Assembly: GCA_947561585.1 (NCBI GenBank) | Contig: CANNZV010002568.1 | Span: forward strand, 1-64,000 | Origin: Caprella mutica | Lineage: Eukaryota > Arthropoda > Malacostraca > Amphipoda > Caprellidae | Direction of reading: 5' to 3' | Length of the DNA: 64,000 nt | Part shown: in pieces, positions 24,147 to 37,502 of the stretch | Layout of the letters: every line of letters begins with the position of its first letter | Numbering within the stretch: position 1 is the first letter of the stretch | Program-made: the position numbers and the translations under genes | The notes under the pieces: model-generated | What the model saw: only the letters and a program-made list of their open reading frames with translations | The model's database searches: none | What the model was told of the DNA's origin: nothing

Positions 24147-24254
24147 GGTAAGTTATAAATTATCGGACGGTTACACAAATTCGATCATATAAGAAAAGGT
24201 GACATTTCAACTCGGTATTTGTGGAACTGTTCGATAATTCAGAACATACCCATC
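24147..24254. mobile_element. Short MITE, GGTAAGTTNNNAATTATCGG ends
   Basis: Left GGTAAGTTATAAATTATCGG with TCGATCATATAAGAAAA inside; right GTGGAACTGTTCGATAATTC followed by AGAACATACC. The family also occurs at 55338-55486, about 55660-55755, about 55804-55860 (single end), about 61345-61395 (single end) and 61440-61592. Confidence 0.7.
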
Positions 24255-24537
24255 ATGCCAAATTACTTTTTTCCTTATGATCAGAGAAAATAATAACCAA
24301 ATAAAATGATAACCTAATAATAACCAGAGAAAAATGATGAGATGAACTTTTTTTAACGCGGCGATGTAAAGACGCAAGTGTGAACACATGCCAAATGACA
24401 TTTTTCTAACGCGGCATTGAGAAACACAGGTGTGAAGGGGGCTTATAAGTCTGTGAACCTTGGGGTAAAGATGCACTTGAGCATCGACTGAGATCGTCAA
24501 AGGTATTCTTCCCAAGGTTCATATACTATTACAGGTT

Positions 24538-25030
24538 AAAGGTCCTCTCTAGGCTCCGGGAAAAAAATGAGTTTATTATACAATATTATAAAACTAATGT
24601 CTACGATCATTATTCCGCAAACTGCATACAATTCGGTTCAGTATATATTTAATTATTTGCTTTTAAAGTTTTTTAATACTCTGTGAGCAACAATCGAGCG
24701 AATCTCCCAACTTGACGCTGAGAAAGAAGATTGTACACTCTTTGTTTTGATTTCAAATTTAGATTTTTAAACAAGCAATGCGTTTTTGGCCTTCTTTTAA
24801 GATATTAATTGTTTCTAAAAGTATATAAACGTTTCTATAATGAGTTTATCAAAATTTAAACCATTAAACGAATAATAAATAGATTTATCAAACCAAATAC
24901 TTAGTTGACAATCAAAACAAATGGTGTACATTCTTCATCTTCTGACTGAAAATTAGAAAGTTGAAAGTAAAGTAGGTTTTGTATTAGTTTGGATTATAAT
25001 CGTTGATTTGAACAATAAAAAAATTTGCGT
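24538..25030. repeat. ~575-bp repeat, inverted copy
   Basis: Reverse complement of 23298-23872, starting AAAGGTCCTCTCTAGGCTCC, with the far end truncated near AAAAAAATTTGCG. Confidence 0.75.
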
Positions 25031-25609
25031 ACAGAAAAAATTGCCAGATGTACGATTTCTTGAAGAATAGTGAAACAGTGAGACAAATGCATTTTTCTCT
25101 AAAAACTATACATAGGGTAGCATGGGACAAAGCGGCACCCCGGGGTCAAAAGGCTCCCCAGTTATTTTCCAAAATATTTTAGAAGGTAGCTCTCAGATAC
25201 CTTCTATATGTTCTCCTGTGTCCTAAGCTATAGTGTGGTTAGTTTTGTGAGGGTGTGGAGATATTTCGCTAAGTTACGGCTATAAATCTATTTTAAGTCA
25301 ATTTGATATAACTTTTTGGTGTCACTGAGTAGTGTTTGAATTCTGTCAAGTCCAATATATCAATTTATTTCATATTGAAATATATAGTATTATCGATTTA
25401 CTTCATTTTCTGTGTATAAATACAATGAAAAAAGTATTAAAAAAAGTCAAAATTAAAATTGCGCGTCATTTGGGGCAATGGGGCCACGGTATACGGGGGC
25501 AAAGCGGTTAGGGGTGCCGTTTTGCCCCGTAAAGCTAATTATGTAGTTATAGGAGATTTTAGATCTTTTATTATGATTTTAATTTATTTTCCTTGTTCAT
25601 AGTGGTGCA

Positions 25610-26205
25610 ATATTATAAGATGAAGACAACTAGAATGCAGTCTATAGGTTAACAAAAATTGTATTCCCACTACAACATTGAGCAGGCTTCATGATGGCAA
25701 GGTTAATTCACCAAGAATACCACATCTTGAACGTATGATTGCGTTCTTTCAAGTAAAGTGGAGTTACACATTGTAAATTATGTTACATATATGCAAAACC
25801 GTATGCTGGGATTAAATAACCATGATGTAAGGAAATTTGCCTTTGATATAGCAGACCATACTAATGTCTAACAATCTTTCAATAAGGAATAAAAAAAGAC
25901 AGGCGTCGATTGGTTCAATTCATTCATTAAAAGCTACAATCTTAGTTAACATCCGGAAATCAAAGGCAACCAGGAGGGTTCGTGTGATTGGATTTAACAA
26001 TTCAAAAGTTGATCTATTTTTTAAAGTGTATGCTGAAATTTTGAATAAACCTAAATTAACAAAAATATGGAGCATGGACGAAACCGGAATTACAACGGTT
26101 CAAAATCCCACTAAATTGGTGGCTAAGGAAGATATTAAAGAGATCTGTAAGATAACGAGTGTCGAAAGAGGAGGCTTGGTCAGTTTTGTGATGCATGAGT
26201 GTATG
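25610..26205 (+). pseudogene. Broken pogo-like transposase (DDE_1 type)
   Basis: In shifting plus frames, pogo-type segments appear in order: NRMLGLNNHDVRKFAFDIAD (about 25800-25860), GFNNSKVDLFFKVYAEIL (about 25990-26045), IWSMDETGITTVQNPTK (about 26065-26115) and ICKITSVERGG. The first aspartate of the catalytic triad lies in WSMDETG. Frameshifts and stops separate the pieces and the C-terminal half is gone, cut by the TACCTTCGCA element at about 26205. The flanks at 25110-25145 and 25490-25540 share ACAAAGCGGCACCCC-like sequence and may be remains of its ends. Confidence 0.75.
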
Positions 26206-26470
26206 AAGATCTTTCATATCTATATTGACCAATCGTCCCACCAAGTTTCATTCAATATGGCGCAATAATTTTCGAGTTATAAATGATCATGACCTTGACC
26301 TTTGACCGGGTCGCAACCAAAATTCTACCAGCAGGTCACTGGACATGGACCAATCGTTTCACCAAATTTCAGGCAATTTGGTTGAACATTTTTTTCAGTT
26401 AAGCGAATGACAAGATGATAAATAAATAAATGCCGATGAAAATATAACCTTCCTGCATTCTGCGAAGGTA
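26205..26470 (-). mobile_element. Truncated TACCTTCGCA element
   Basis: Inverted partial copy of 9454-9894, ending GCATTCTGCGAAGGTA, with GACCTTGACCTTTGACCGGG inside. Its insertion ends the pogo-like frame. Confidence 0.75.
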
Positions 26471-27431
26471 ATAAAATAAGAAATACCACGACAGGAATAT
26501 GCAATAAGACTGCTAAATAATTATAACTAAGTAATACGTAACTATGATACCTAACGCATATTTTATTTAATCGATTATTTATACGTATAATAGAACAACA
26601 AAGGGAAGAATAGCTTCGACGATCTCAATCGAAGCTTCTGTGCACCTTTATCACAATGATTATTATATATAGATTTTTAAGTGTTCGAAAATGTCGAACG
26701 TGCGATAACACGGCACTTTCCCTAAAATGGGACATATTGTAGTTCTGAACCAATTGCTTCTAATAACCTCATCTGAATAATATTATATTGTAGTTACCGT
26801 GAGATAGTCATCTCAAAAAAAATTTAAGTTTTCTACAAACGATAATAACATAGAAACATGCCTCACAATTATTACCACTTTTATATAAGCAAAGCCTGTT
26901 GTATTTGATATCGAAAAAAAAAATTGGGGGACACTTCCCGGACAGAACACTGATGTGTGTAAACAAGCCTTCAAGGAGTTACAAATCATAATAACTTCCC
27001 AGTGACGTCTCGCAATGATTTCAGCATTTAAAAAGCGGCCCTTGCCTGCAACTTCTTTCTTATGATTTATTATTTATAGTAAATACCGAATTCAAACCTA
27101 CTACATTGGTAGGATATTCATTCAGGAAAGTGTAATATATTTTAGGGTATTCTGTATAAGCTTCCTCTCGTAACAAAAATAACCCCGTTAATTTGAACAA
27201 TTGAAGGTGATTGTTGCTATGAGAGATAGCTAATACCCTGGATAGAATGGTACAAAGATTATCAATATCACACATTTCAATACACTTGCCTGAATGTATA
27301 ATATATCAACTTGAAAAGTTTAAATACGATATATGATATAATAGTTATTAGAAATAGGCGTACTTGATCTGTCGACCAGACCTCTGTGTTACAATTATAA
27401 CACATTAATTCGTTAGTATAATTTAAAAAAT
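26471..27431. other. No supported feature
   Basis: AT-rich spacer. A 71-codon minus frame at 27060-27275 has no recognised domain. Confidence 0.4.
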
Positions 27432-28952
27432 CAGAGGGCGCCCAGAAGAGAGCCTACACGTGGTGGCGGTGTGGCCCAGAAATGGGCTCACTCTGTAGGA
27501 CGCGACCCGAGTGTCGCGTCACACAGCCCCAGAGCGTTTTTTCTCCAAGGGGAGAGTGTGAGCCGGCATACTTCCCCCCTTAAACTTTCCTAATCTAAAT
27601 CTCCGGTGACATTGAGACCAATCCAGGCCTTTACACGTGACCAACGTGCGGTCTTCCCAGGACCCGCCGAACAGGCGGAATTCAGTGTGAAGCCTGTAGC
27701 AGCTGGACACACTACAACAAACGCTGCTCTGGGGTCCACCAACACAGACATATCCCACAGGGTTGGTGGTGCAAAAACTGTCACCCTTCACAGAACATTA
27801 CTCCAACAGCACTACCCAACCCCATTCCTGTCTCTCCTACTGTCGCTACTGCCTCTCTACTCATCCTGTTCTTGCACCAGGCCCTTCTCTTCTTCAATCT
27901 CCAGTTGTCCCTCTCACTGCTCTTTCTACACCACAACATACATCACTCAAGACCTCTCCTGCTCCTCTTGCGCCTATACCTCCTCCTGTTGCTCAACCTG
28001 TTCCTGCACCTGGCCATCCTGGTCCTCAACCTGATCCTGTCATTCCTGCTACTCTTTTTTCTGCTCCACGCAACACACTTAAGATCCTACAACTTAACAC
28101 AAATGACATTCAAAACAAACGCATGCAACTCAAGACACTCCTACACAAACACCACATATATATAGCCACTATCCAGGAAACAAAACTCCCCAATAACAAG
28201 ATTAAACCAAAGTTTCCTGGATACACAACACCAAGACACGATCGGCCTACACGAGACGGAGGGGGCCTCATCACACTGATCGACAAAAACATACCCTTCA
28301 CTAACACCACTGCCGAAACACTCTCACAAATGCCATTAGATTCCACACTTTAATTACAGTCTGTACGTATACAGATAGACAAACGCACAGACAATGTAAC
28401 AAACATCTACATACCCCCCACAGGCTCCACACCACAACTAGAACACCTTAACCCTCATGCTGGGGGAATTCAACGCCCACGACCCTAGCTGGCCAACCAC
28501 ACAACAATCAGAGACACGAGACGACACAATCACTACACAACTCGACACACACATTATACTCAACGACGCACAAACACCAACACGAAAACCATTTAACATA
28601 CATATGGCAAAACACACTAAACATTATTAATTTCCGCTCAGACGCTAACAAACTTTGGAAACTCATTAGGGGACTCAATAACAAATACATAGACCAACCA
28701 AAAACACACAAGTTCCTTACACACAACAACACTACACTCACCGAAACACAACAGGCGAACGCTCTTAACAAACATTATTCAAAAACAAGTAGGTTACCCA
28801 CACGTCCAATAGATAGGAAAATACTGCGTCGCCTGCACAGAACAAGCACCAATCATCTCCCTACACCTCCCTTCACCCCGGTAATGGTCACCAGGCTATC
28901 CGGGCTACTAAAAACACTCCTTTCACAGACCCTGATGGAATATCTAACAAAC
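27432..28952 (+). mobile_element. LINE (Jockey/CR1-like), 5' part
   Basis: GC-richer than its surroundings, beginning near CAGAGGGCGCCCAGAAGAG. Endonuclease motifs of an exonuclease-endonuclease-phosphatase domain are visible at about 28078-28350 (KILQLNTN, IATIQETKLP, DGGGLITLID) and 28460-28490 (GEFNAHDPSW, one frame off). Reverse transcriptase upstream sequence follows from about 28630 (LWKLIRGLNNK) and ends at PDGISN. Stops, frameshifts and an apparent internal deletion near 28610 make it inactive. The reading frame resumes at 39157 after removing the inserted element and one target copy. Confidence 0.9.
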
Positions 28953-29697
28953 GATGTGCGGAAAGTTCACCGCACGGAAAGTTCACCGTAACTCAATTCA
29001 CAGTATAAACAATTTAATTCTAAATTTAACAATGATATGAAAAATTATAACAATAATAAGAATCCAAATAGATATGATTTGCGTTAAAAATTAAGGCTTG
29101 TTTAAGGGTATATTTAATTATTTTACTGAAAATATAAAATTAAAATTATATATTATTACTGAAAATATGTAATCAAGTGTAGTTTGAGGACCCCAGCTCA
29201 ATCTGGGGTCTTTAAACTACACTTGGGGTATAGTTTGAAAATTTGGGGTCCTTAAATTATACTTGATCCTTATTTTTTTATAATTATTTTTTTTCCTTAT
29301 AATAAATTTATTTCATTATAATGATTACTATTAGGGTTGTGACATGGCATATTATGCATATGCAGATAAAACGTGCACATGCATGTATGTAAATATAAAA
29401 ATGCATATATGCAATTGAAAAAGCATGCATGCATTTAAAAACATAGAAAATTAAAAAAAGTGTATATGCAAAATTAATTGCCCTTATGGAAATAAAAAGA
29501 AGTACAGTACTTAGAACTAGAAAAAATATATTGTACATAGAAGTGAAGGCAGTAAATATAAAATGGAATGAAATAAACACTTCAGGCAAGGAAATGTAGG
29601 TATACTGTTCTCAGGCGAAGAAACCATCATTTTAATTTTAAGAAAAATACCACTACTTCTGATTTTCGGTCAATCATAAGCCATATATAGCCTAGAT

Positions 29698-32600
29698 CAG
29701 TGGTTCTTAAACGGGTGTGCGCGGCACCCCTTTGGGGCATGGATTGTTTATAGGGGGCAGAGCTGGGCGCGCGAACCTTTTTTTAGGTTCCGAATCCGAA
29801 CCCGAATCTTCGTCGATTTTGGGTTCCGAACCTCCGTATAGGCTATAGCGAACCCAATTTGGAAAAGTTTGGTCCGAACATTTGTTCCGAACCAAACATT
29901 TAGTCCGAACATTTTTAAGCTAACCTCTGATTTTTTAGGTATATATTTTATATCTAAAAATTAAGAAAAATAAAAGTGAACTACAGTCTACACATTTACA
30001 TTCGGCCCTTTTACTAACTTATGCTTCCAAGGCTATTAGGGCAACCTATATAAAAAAACAGTTTTTTCAACAAGATACTAACTATTTGTCAGAAACAAGT
30101 TACAACGAGAAGGTTTCACTCTATGTTAAAAAAAACATGTCTTATTTATAAACCTACGTTACTGTATTTTTACAAGTTGATTGTTTTTGCAGGATACAGT
30201 AACATAGGGTATGGTAATCAGCTGATAGAATCTATAGTCTGACGTGACCACCGGATGACTGGAAATGGCGACTCTGACCACACTTTGAAACATGGGAAAA
30301 CCTACTTAAACTTAATCATTTTTAAATTGAATTTTTTCTTATCAATTATTAACTAGGCATTGATTAAATTGTATTCCATTATTTTTTTCCTTATTTGTTA
30401 ACTGCAATTTAGCAGTAAACTAGCACTACTTTACGCTCCTAGGTAGCATATTTTCAAGACCCTATTTTTTATAGATAAGTTAAAGAAATTAACAATAAAA
30501 ACACACCTGAATTATATCTATATATTCAACTTTGAGGTTCAATCGCCATTTTCGCTTTTTTTTTGTACGAAACCCTTATAAAATGACTTCAAACTTCTGG
30601 ATATTAACATGCAAATACGAGGAATTATGAGACGCTCGGTCACAAACAAGGAATGTGTTGTTGTGGTGACGTCATATTTTTGTGTCGTCTGCTAGGTACT
30701 ATACCCGATTATGTTCCTGTACCGTGAGTTTTTGTACTAAACTAATGTGTACCAAATTTCAAGTAAAAATATTGAATATATAAGGAGAAATAAATACATA
30801 GGTATATAAGAGATTAGCCACTGAGTGAGCTGAACTGTTATTGGATGGAGTGTGAACCAATCACAGCTCGCGCATTTGTCTCTACTACATAAAACGTGGA
30901 CACATTCTTGCGTATTCGGTAACCAATCTGTATTTCTACGTTGCCACACGTCACTAAAGTACAATTAATTCCATAATTTACGCCGATACGTAAATATTTA
31001 ACTTTTGAATTAAAAAATATAGTTGGTATTTATGTAGGAACAAAGTCAAGAAAGGCCAGTAAATTTAAAGAAATGACATGAAATATATAAAGTAATTTAA
31101 AAAAGATATGTCTATAAAACATACGTCAAATTCATTAGGGTTAAGATAATAAATTTATAATAATAATTATACTGTGACTTCATATGACTACATTATTGAG
31201 GATTTGCACTGGTAGAACTGCTATTTCATGAAATACAACAAATTTAGAAAATTTACTAAATAGGAATAAGAGATTCATAGAAAACTTACGAATATTTGTG
31301 TAGACTAACCTAAATATGTTCACTATAGAGGTAAGTTCGCTATACCGGATTTTACTATTCAGCGTGATTCACTATACAGGAGTTCACTATAAGGGAGTTC
31401 CACTGTACTTACTATACTTAATAAGTTAGTATCATTGAGTATGACTGAATGAGCATTAAGTATCTTTAAAGTTCCCCTCCAGTCTCCACTCCAATACGTA
31501 GTTTAAGTTGTTATTCTGAATTTTCTTCTGACCTCCGAATTTCATGCAAAGAAAAATTAAGACCAACTCTGTCGTCATAACAATGCAAGACAATGAATGT
31601 ATCCATATTAAAGTATCCAAGTATCTAATTAAATAATTTTTAAGTTTTTACTATTAGTTTTCAATTTTTCATTTATATTACAACATTTTTGATTAATTCT
31701 ATCTAGAGAACTGATGATATAAAAACTTTTTGCATTTTGTTTGAATATGAAAGTACTATAGATACCGTATTATGCTATTCCTATACTCAATATGCTTGCT
31801 TAACTATTTCTTCTATTCAATATATTAGAAAGGTCAGACAGTGAAGATACTGTAAATATTTCTCAAAGTTATTTATATTATAACTTATATACATATAATA
31901 TTATAATACCTATATATAAATTATAATCAATTCAATTTTAAAGCGAATAGCCGAATACTCGATCTTTAACTATCTGTTCAGCCTACCTACTTAGCCGTCA
32001 AAAGTTAGCTCATTTGAGTCATTTCAATATTTTTTCTTTTAAAAACCTTCATTTGATATTTAGTATTTCATACGTTAGTAAAAGCAAAAGAAAAAATCAT
32101 CATTCAAAATAAAAGTAACAAGCTAAGACAAGAAACAAATATTTATAAGATGTTATTGGACGAAGCTTGGTGTGCGCAATTATTCTCGCACATATTTGAT
32201 CTCGCTAAGCCGCTATAAGAGTTACGGTTAACTGATTATAGTGGAATATTCACCCTTATATATGTACTGAAAAACACGTACTCTTGCATCTAATGCCTGG
32301 AAAGATCTCTGATATATTCCCAATATTATTATAGATTTGAATAAATGCTCATAATATGAGTATATTACCATTTATCACATTCGTTTTTATCTAATCGTAT
32401 GTATTTATGCGAAAAATTAAACGATTGAAAAACAGCTTTAAAATCGGTCTTGAATTTAAGTTATTATTATTTTTCCATGAGGACTGGTTAGACAACGGCT
32501 AAGGTACTAGGGTAGGGTGTTATGTAATGTTACCTAATATATACGTTTATAACCTTACCTATAGTTCTACATATTTCAAGCAATTTTAATTGAGATTTGA

Positions 32601-33403
32601 GGGAACATAAACCGTTATTAAAGAATTAACTTGTTAAGATTATTATAAAACTTACTGCTATTCAAGAAAGGATGAATAACGTAATGGAAGAAGAGCGGGG
32701 AAAGACGCATGTTCTTCGCTTCATTGTTAAGCAGAAACCTAGGTATATAATAGTAGCCGAGAGGTATGGTAAATGTTCAGAACGTAATATAATTAAATGA
32801 ACAGGTCAGTTTTCCCCGGGTACGGAGGTTCGGACTTGCGAAAAAGACGTTCCGAACACTGAAGTCCGAACCGTTTTTGAAGAGGTTCCGAATCCGAATG
32901 TCCGAACCCATTTTCCAGTCCGAACCGGTTCGCGAATAAAGGTTCGCGAACATTCGTGCGGAACGCCCAGCTCTGATAGGGGGTGCATGAGATGGCTGTT
33001 GTTTATAAATTTGGTTCTTGCTATTAATATTATGCAGAATATACATGAAGTATATTTTCCTCAAAATGTTGCGATATGAGGTTATGTTGCGATAAGGGAG
33101 CTTCCATTGTATAAACATATTGTAAACAAAAAACTGTACCTTACTGCATTATTATAACAAATTATATGGTTTTCTTTAATTTCTAATGGATTTTAATTTT
33201 CCTTACCTAAAAAATAATTTTTACATTATGTAAATAAAACAATCCTTTTCCTTAATTTTTCAATTTGCATATTTAACTATCAAATCATAGTAACCAAATA
33301 TATTCCAAATGTAGCTTTTCAATCTATTCCAAGGGAAAATAATTCTCAGGGGGTGCATGAGAAAAGTAAGGGGTGCACGAAAACAATACTTTAAGAATCA
33401 CTG
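29698..33403. mobile_element. hAT-like element (CAGTGGTTCTTAAAC ends), third level
   Basis: Left CAGTGGTTCTTAAAC, right TTTAAGAATCACTG. Flanked by GCCTAGAT on both sides (29690-29697, 33404-33411), perfect. The CAGTGGTTCT start is typical of hAT-type MITEs in animals. Confidence 0.88.
29758..32975. mobile_element. hAT-like element (CAGAGCTGGGCG ends), innermost
   Basis: Left CAGAGCTGGGCGCGCGAACC and inverted right end CGCCCAGCTCTG. Flanked by ATAGGGGG on both sides (29750-29757, 32976-32983), perfect 8 bp. Subterminal GGTTCCGAAnCCGAA motifs occur inside both ends (29785-29900 and 32825-32945). No transposase frame seen. A Tigger-type end (GGGAGTTCCACTGTA) lies at about 31395-31410. Confidence 0.9.
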
Positions 33404-36386
33404 GCCTAGATAGACATATACGGATAGCGAAAGTACCGTGAACAGATTTTTTCTGTTTGCTGGGCGCATATTAAAATAATGGAAATATATTTATATCATG
33501 GATACGTGCTGTTATTTAATGACCTCTGCTTTATGAGAAAACCTTTCATTGATGATGAAGATGGCAATCTGAAGTCGATTTGGAGAAAACTTAAAAGAAG
33601 ATATTATAAATAAAATAACGAGTAAAAAATATAATTCATATATGATCGAAAATGTGAAAACGTCCGATAACTAAGAATTATTATTCAACAGATCTACTTC
33701 CAAATCGCCATAATGCCGATTTGTTCAAGGAAATGGTTATTATATTATTTCATTTTCTAATGCGCCCATGAAACAAAAAATTGGTGTTATCTTTATAAAC
33801 TAAATAATTATATTTTAAAAGTTGTTAGGAAAATTATTTCCTCATTCTTTTATTCATTATTATTTATATGTCTGGGCTCCACTCGTATGTCTCGTACAAT
33901 ATTTGTGTACTTACAAAACGAGACTACTAGTGGACCCGCCTTAATCTTCTCTTGAGGTTTACTTCCAGGATAAAGGTGGCTGAGTAAAGCAGTCTCATTA
34001 CAGTGTTTGTATGGTGCTAACGTACTCACTGTCTCTCGTCACATCCACTACTTTGTTATGGTAGCCTGGGCATCTATCATCTGTTTCGTACTGAAGTCCC
34101 TTGTATCTACCATGAGCGAGTGAATTCTCCTGCAAGATTGGCCGTGAGGCCATGGACGGCTCTGGCTAACTAAGAAGATTGTGGAAGCTGTGCATGAGTG
34201 GAGCGTCCTATCTAATAGGAGAGATTAACTAAACAAAAGAACGTAGGACGTCTAAAGGGAAGAAGGATAACGGATTGAGCGACAACTAAACACCTGTATA
34301 CCACGTGCAAATGATGTAAGTACACATTTATTGTATCTGGTGTTATACTAGTTATGGAAGCTATGTTCCATATACTTTGGCATACGGTGTGGAGTTACCC
34401 TATTAATTTATTATTTAGTCAAACTGCATATTTATTTTATAATCATTGCTTAATGAGCATGATTATCTTGAGGATTGTTGTTTGACTAATCTGTTCCATT
34501 TTTTAATTTCACTACAATGTAGTAATAGTTATATTTATTTTACAGCAGCAGTTTGATTGGCACAAGGAACAAAAAACTTTGATGCAGCAGACCACTACTG
34601 GAAGCTACTCCTATGGCAGTCTCTAGTCTCCGGTGGTCAATTTTCATTGATCATACTGTTATCCTAATTTCGTTCTTTATTTTTGAATATAGAAAACTTT
34701 AATAATTTGACTTTATTTTCTCTTTATTAATAAACACTATTTAGTGCAAAAGTCAGTAACTGTGATACCACTATATTTTATTTCCAAAATTTTCAAATGC
34801 ACCCAGCAAACAGAAAAGATCCCTGTGAACTTTGTTATGGCATTCAACTTCATTCCAGAAAAGTTCTTTTTGTTTTGGGTTTTCTCCTTCATTCTTTTCA
34901 ATTTTTTCCTATTATTCTTTGGGGAAGGTAGGTTCCGATGGGCAGAACTAACTTTTAAATTACTCTTATTTTATATATAACAAAAGTATCAATAACTATA
35001 TATTTTTTTATTTCGAACAAGACATTACCGACAATCTGTGTAAGATTTAAAAGTAAGATCGAAGATGGTACTGTACCGCACAAATAGGGCTCCAATTTGA
35101 TTACAGTTGTGGAGTGCAATAATCTCATAGTGCTTCAAACGTTTATTTAACTATTTTTTATTGAAATTCATGGTAACAAACTTGTAGCATCTAGTGGACA
35201 AAGATAAGACTTTTTAACTTGGAACCGGAATTTTAGGAATAAAAGATTGTCGGCAAAACTCTTATTTTGTAATCCTTGTTAGAAAGAGGTACCCCTAAGC
35301 CTAAGTTTAGTTGTGGGATTTAAACTATCTAGCAACCAGTTCGCGCGAACAGAATCCTACCAATGACTTGAGATGGGGAAATATGTCTGCTGGGACATAA
35401 GGGTCAATTACGATTTACTACAAAAATATAGTTAAAGAAAACTGAACTACAAAAATATATAGTTAAAGATGACGATAAATAAATCACAGTGATTTTATAT
35501 ATAAAGTCGGATATGCTGTGATACGATATTTGCTATCAAATTATAAATAAAATCTCCGGCCCGTTAATAGTTTTTAATCAGATGATTATGTTTATTTCTT
35601 TCGAAAAAGGTAATCCAGGATTAAAATTTTAAGGAACCGGTTCGCGCGAAAATAATAATTGATTATTCCATTATAAAAGAGTTTGTCTTCAAGCATCTAA
35701 CCCCATTAGAAAAGAGCTCTTCAGAGCACCACCACTCGTGTGTTAATGTGATGTCCAGAGAATATTTTCTCAATGCAAGAACATTTTAGCAGATAAAAGA
35801 AGGAAGTTCAGCTTTGAAACCTCAAATATTATAATGTTATAATCAAGTGTAACCTACATAATTTTATTTTCATTATTTCAATTTATTTGTTTTATTACTC
35901 TAGTTGAGGAACTTATCTAAAAGTTAGGTCACAAATATACATATTAAATTTCTGCATATGCAAAATGCACTGCATATAAATAAATGCTTATGCATGATAT
36001 TAAATGCATATGCATGAAACTAAATGCATATGCAAAATATTAAATGCATATATATGCAAAATGTCTAAGCGCATATGGTGCATAATATGCAGTGCATATT
36101 GTCACAAGCCTAATTATCATATATTAATATGTTAGTTGCGATTTTCTTATATTGGATAACATTTTGTTATTATTTCCCAATATTGCTATCATTTTAACTG
36201 TAGTTTTCTTTGCTTCATCCATTCAATGGCCGGTAGTGGATCTTCACCAAGTAGAGGTAAAATTTCCTGTTTGGAATGTTGCTTTGTCCATTTTTTGTTA
36301 CTCTGAACACAATAGTAGAAGAATTATTTTGATTTGATTGCAGTCAAGACATGCAGAACGCAGTAGCATAGACATAAAAATTCAAT

Positions 36387-36730
36387 AGGGTCCTTAAACT
36401 ACACTTGGGTTAACCCTGGGGTCCTTAAACTGCACTTGGGTTAACTCTGGGGTCCTTAAACTACACTTGGGTTAACCCTGGGGTCCTTAAACTGCACTTG
36501 GGTTAACTCTGGGGTCCTTAAACTGCACTTGGGTTAACCCTGGGGTCCTTAAACTACACTTGGTTTAACCCTGGGGTCCTTAAACTACACTTGGGTTAAC
36601 CCTGGGGTCCTTAAACTGCACTTGGGTTAACTCTGGGGTCCTTAAACTACACTTGGGTTAACTCTGGGGTCCTTAAACTACACTTGGGGTATAGTTTGAA
36701 AATTTGGGGTCCTTAAACTACACTTGACCC
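36387..36730. repeat. 31-bp minisatellite within the MULE
   Basis: About eleven copies of a 31-bp unit starting GGGGTCCTTAAACTACACTT and ending GGGTTAACCCT. The same phrase occurs near the MULE left end (29172-29270: CAATCTGGGGTCTTTAAACT, GTATAGTTTGAAAATTTGGG), so it belongs to the MULE and expanded on one side. Confidence 0.92.
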
Positions 36731-36929
36731 AAAATTGAAATTATATATTATTACTCAATATACGAAATAATATATTATTACTCAATACATTAAATAATAT
36801 ATTATTAGTCAATATATGAAATGATATAAATTAAGTAACGATAGTTGTTTCAACATTAATTTCTTTTGGGGTAGCATTTGGTTATATTGTGTGTGGGTGG
36901 TGCATTTCCTTCAGAGGCTCAATATTCCT

Positions 36930-37320
36930 TGGTTATATAGAAGATAGGTGGCCTGGACATCGTACATCTCTCAAATATTCTTTAGAAATGTGGAATGTAT
37001 ATATTCTTTTTAAAGAAATTAGACCAAAAACCAACAAGAATGTCGATAGGGTGGCATAGGGCTTTTAATGAGCAAATGACTTTGGTACATCCAAATATAT
37101 ATGGAAGTTTTTGAACTGCATGAAGTAAGAGCAAAAGTTAACTGAAATCAAAATTGAATAATTAGTTGCTGGTGAAATGCATACCAAGGGAAGGAGAGTC
37201 TACACTCAAACTGCTGCTCGTTTACAAAGTCTAGTGTTGGTCTACGATGAAAATTTCAATGTCCTAGAATAGGTACGAGGCATTGTACATAATTTAAGTT
37301 TTTTTTAAATTATTACTATG
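36930..37320 (+). pseudogene. MULE transposase C-terminal remnant
   Basis: In broken plus frames, short pieces resemble the C-terminal part of animal MULE transposases: YIEDRWPGH, SLEMWNVY, KTNKNVD, IWKFLNCMK, EQKLTEIKIE, then QTAARLQSLVLVYDENFNVL. At least two frameshifts and several stops interrupt it. The catalytic core upstream is absent. Confidence 0.75.
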
Positions 37321-37502
37321 CATAGTTTCTTATTAGACTTATTTTTTTTATTTGTAGTCATTTTATTGCCACGGATATTCATAGATTGAATATATGAAGA
37401 GATTATTTTTTGATTTAATATGCATGCAGTTGCCAAACCTTTTATTAACCTTAATGAAAAAGAAATATCAATAAACATAACTCAAATTGAAATTTACATA
37501 TA

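Larger units (their letters stand above)
23217..24445. mobile_element. Inverted-repeat element (AAGGCCCCCTTCACAC ends)
   Basis: Left AAGGCCCCCTTCACACTTGC and GTTTCTCAACGCCGCGTTA; the right end is its inverse (TAACGCGGCATTGAGAAAC, GTGTGAAGGGGGCTT). It contains the ~575-bp repeat 23298-23872 and a small MITE at about 24147-24254. Confidence 0.8.
29332..36112. mobile_element. hAT-like element (TAGGGTTGTGACA ends) inside the MULE
   Basis: Left TAGGGTTGTGACATGGCATA; right GCATATTGTCACAAGCCTA. Same family as 8812-12597, with GCATATGC repeats inside both ends (29355-29470, 35940-36090). Flanks ATTACTAT and ATTATCAT match at 6 of 8, so the duplication is decayed or approximate. It contains the next two nested elements. 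33412-35930 holds no recognised gene; 78- and 61-codon frames there have no known domain. Confidence 0.78.

Noticed and set aside
24207..24515. 102-codon minus frame
   Set aside because: Spans a MITE and the inverted end of the 23217-24445 element; no domain recognised.
27606..28034. 142-codon plus frame and overlapping frames
   Set aside because: Low-complexity, compositionally driven frames in the GC-rich 5' part of the LINE; only the endonuclease-bearing frame has recognisable motifs.
33445..34980. CAGCAAACAG-type phrases as another transposon pair
   Set aside because: Short similar phrases at 33.45, 33.76 and 34.80 kb do not form consistent inverted ends or target duplications.
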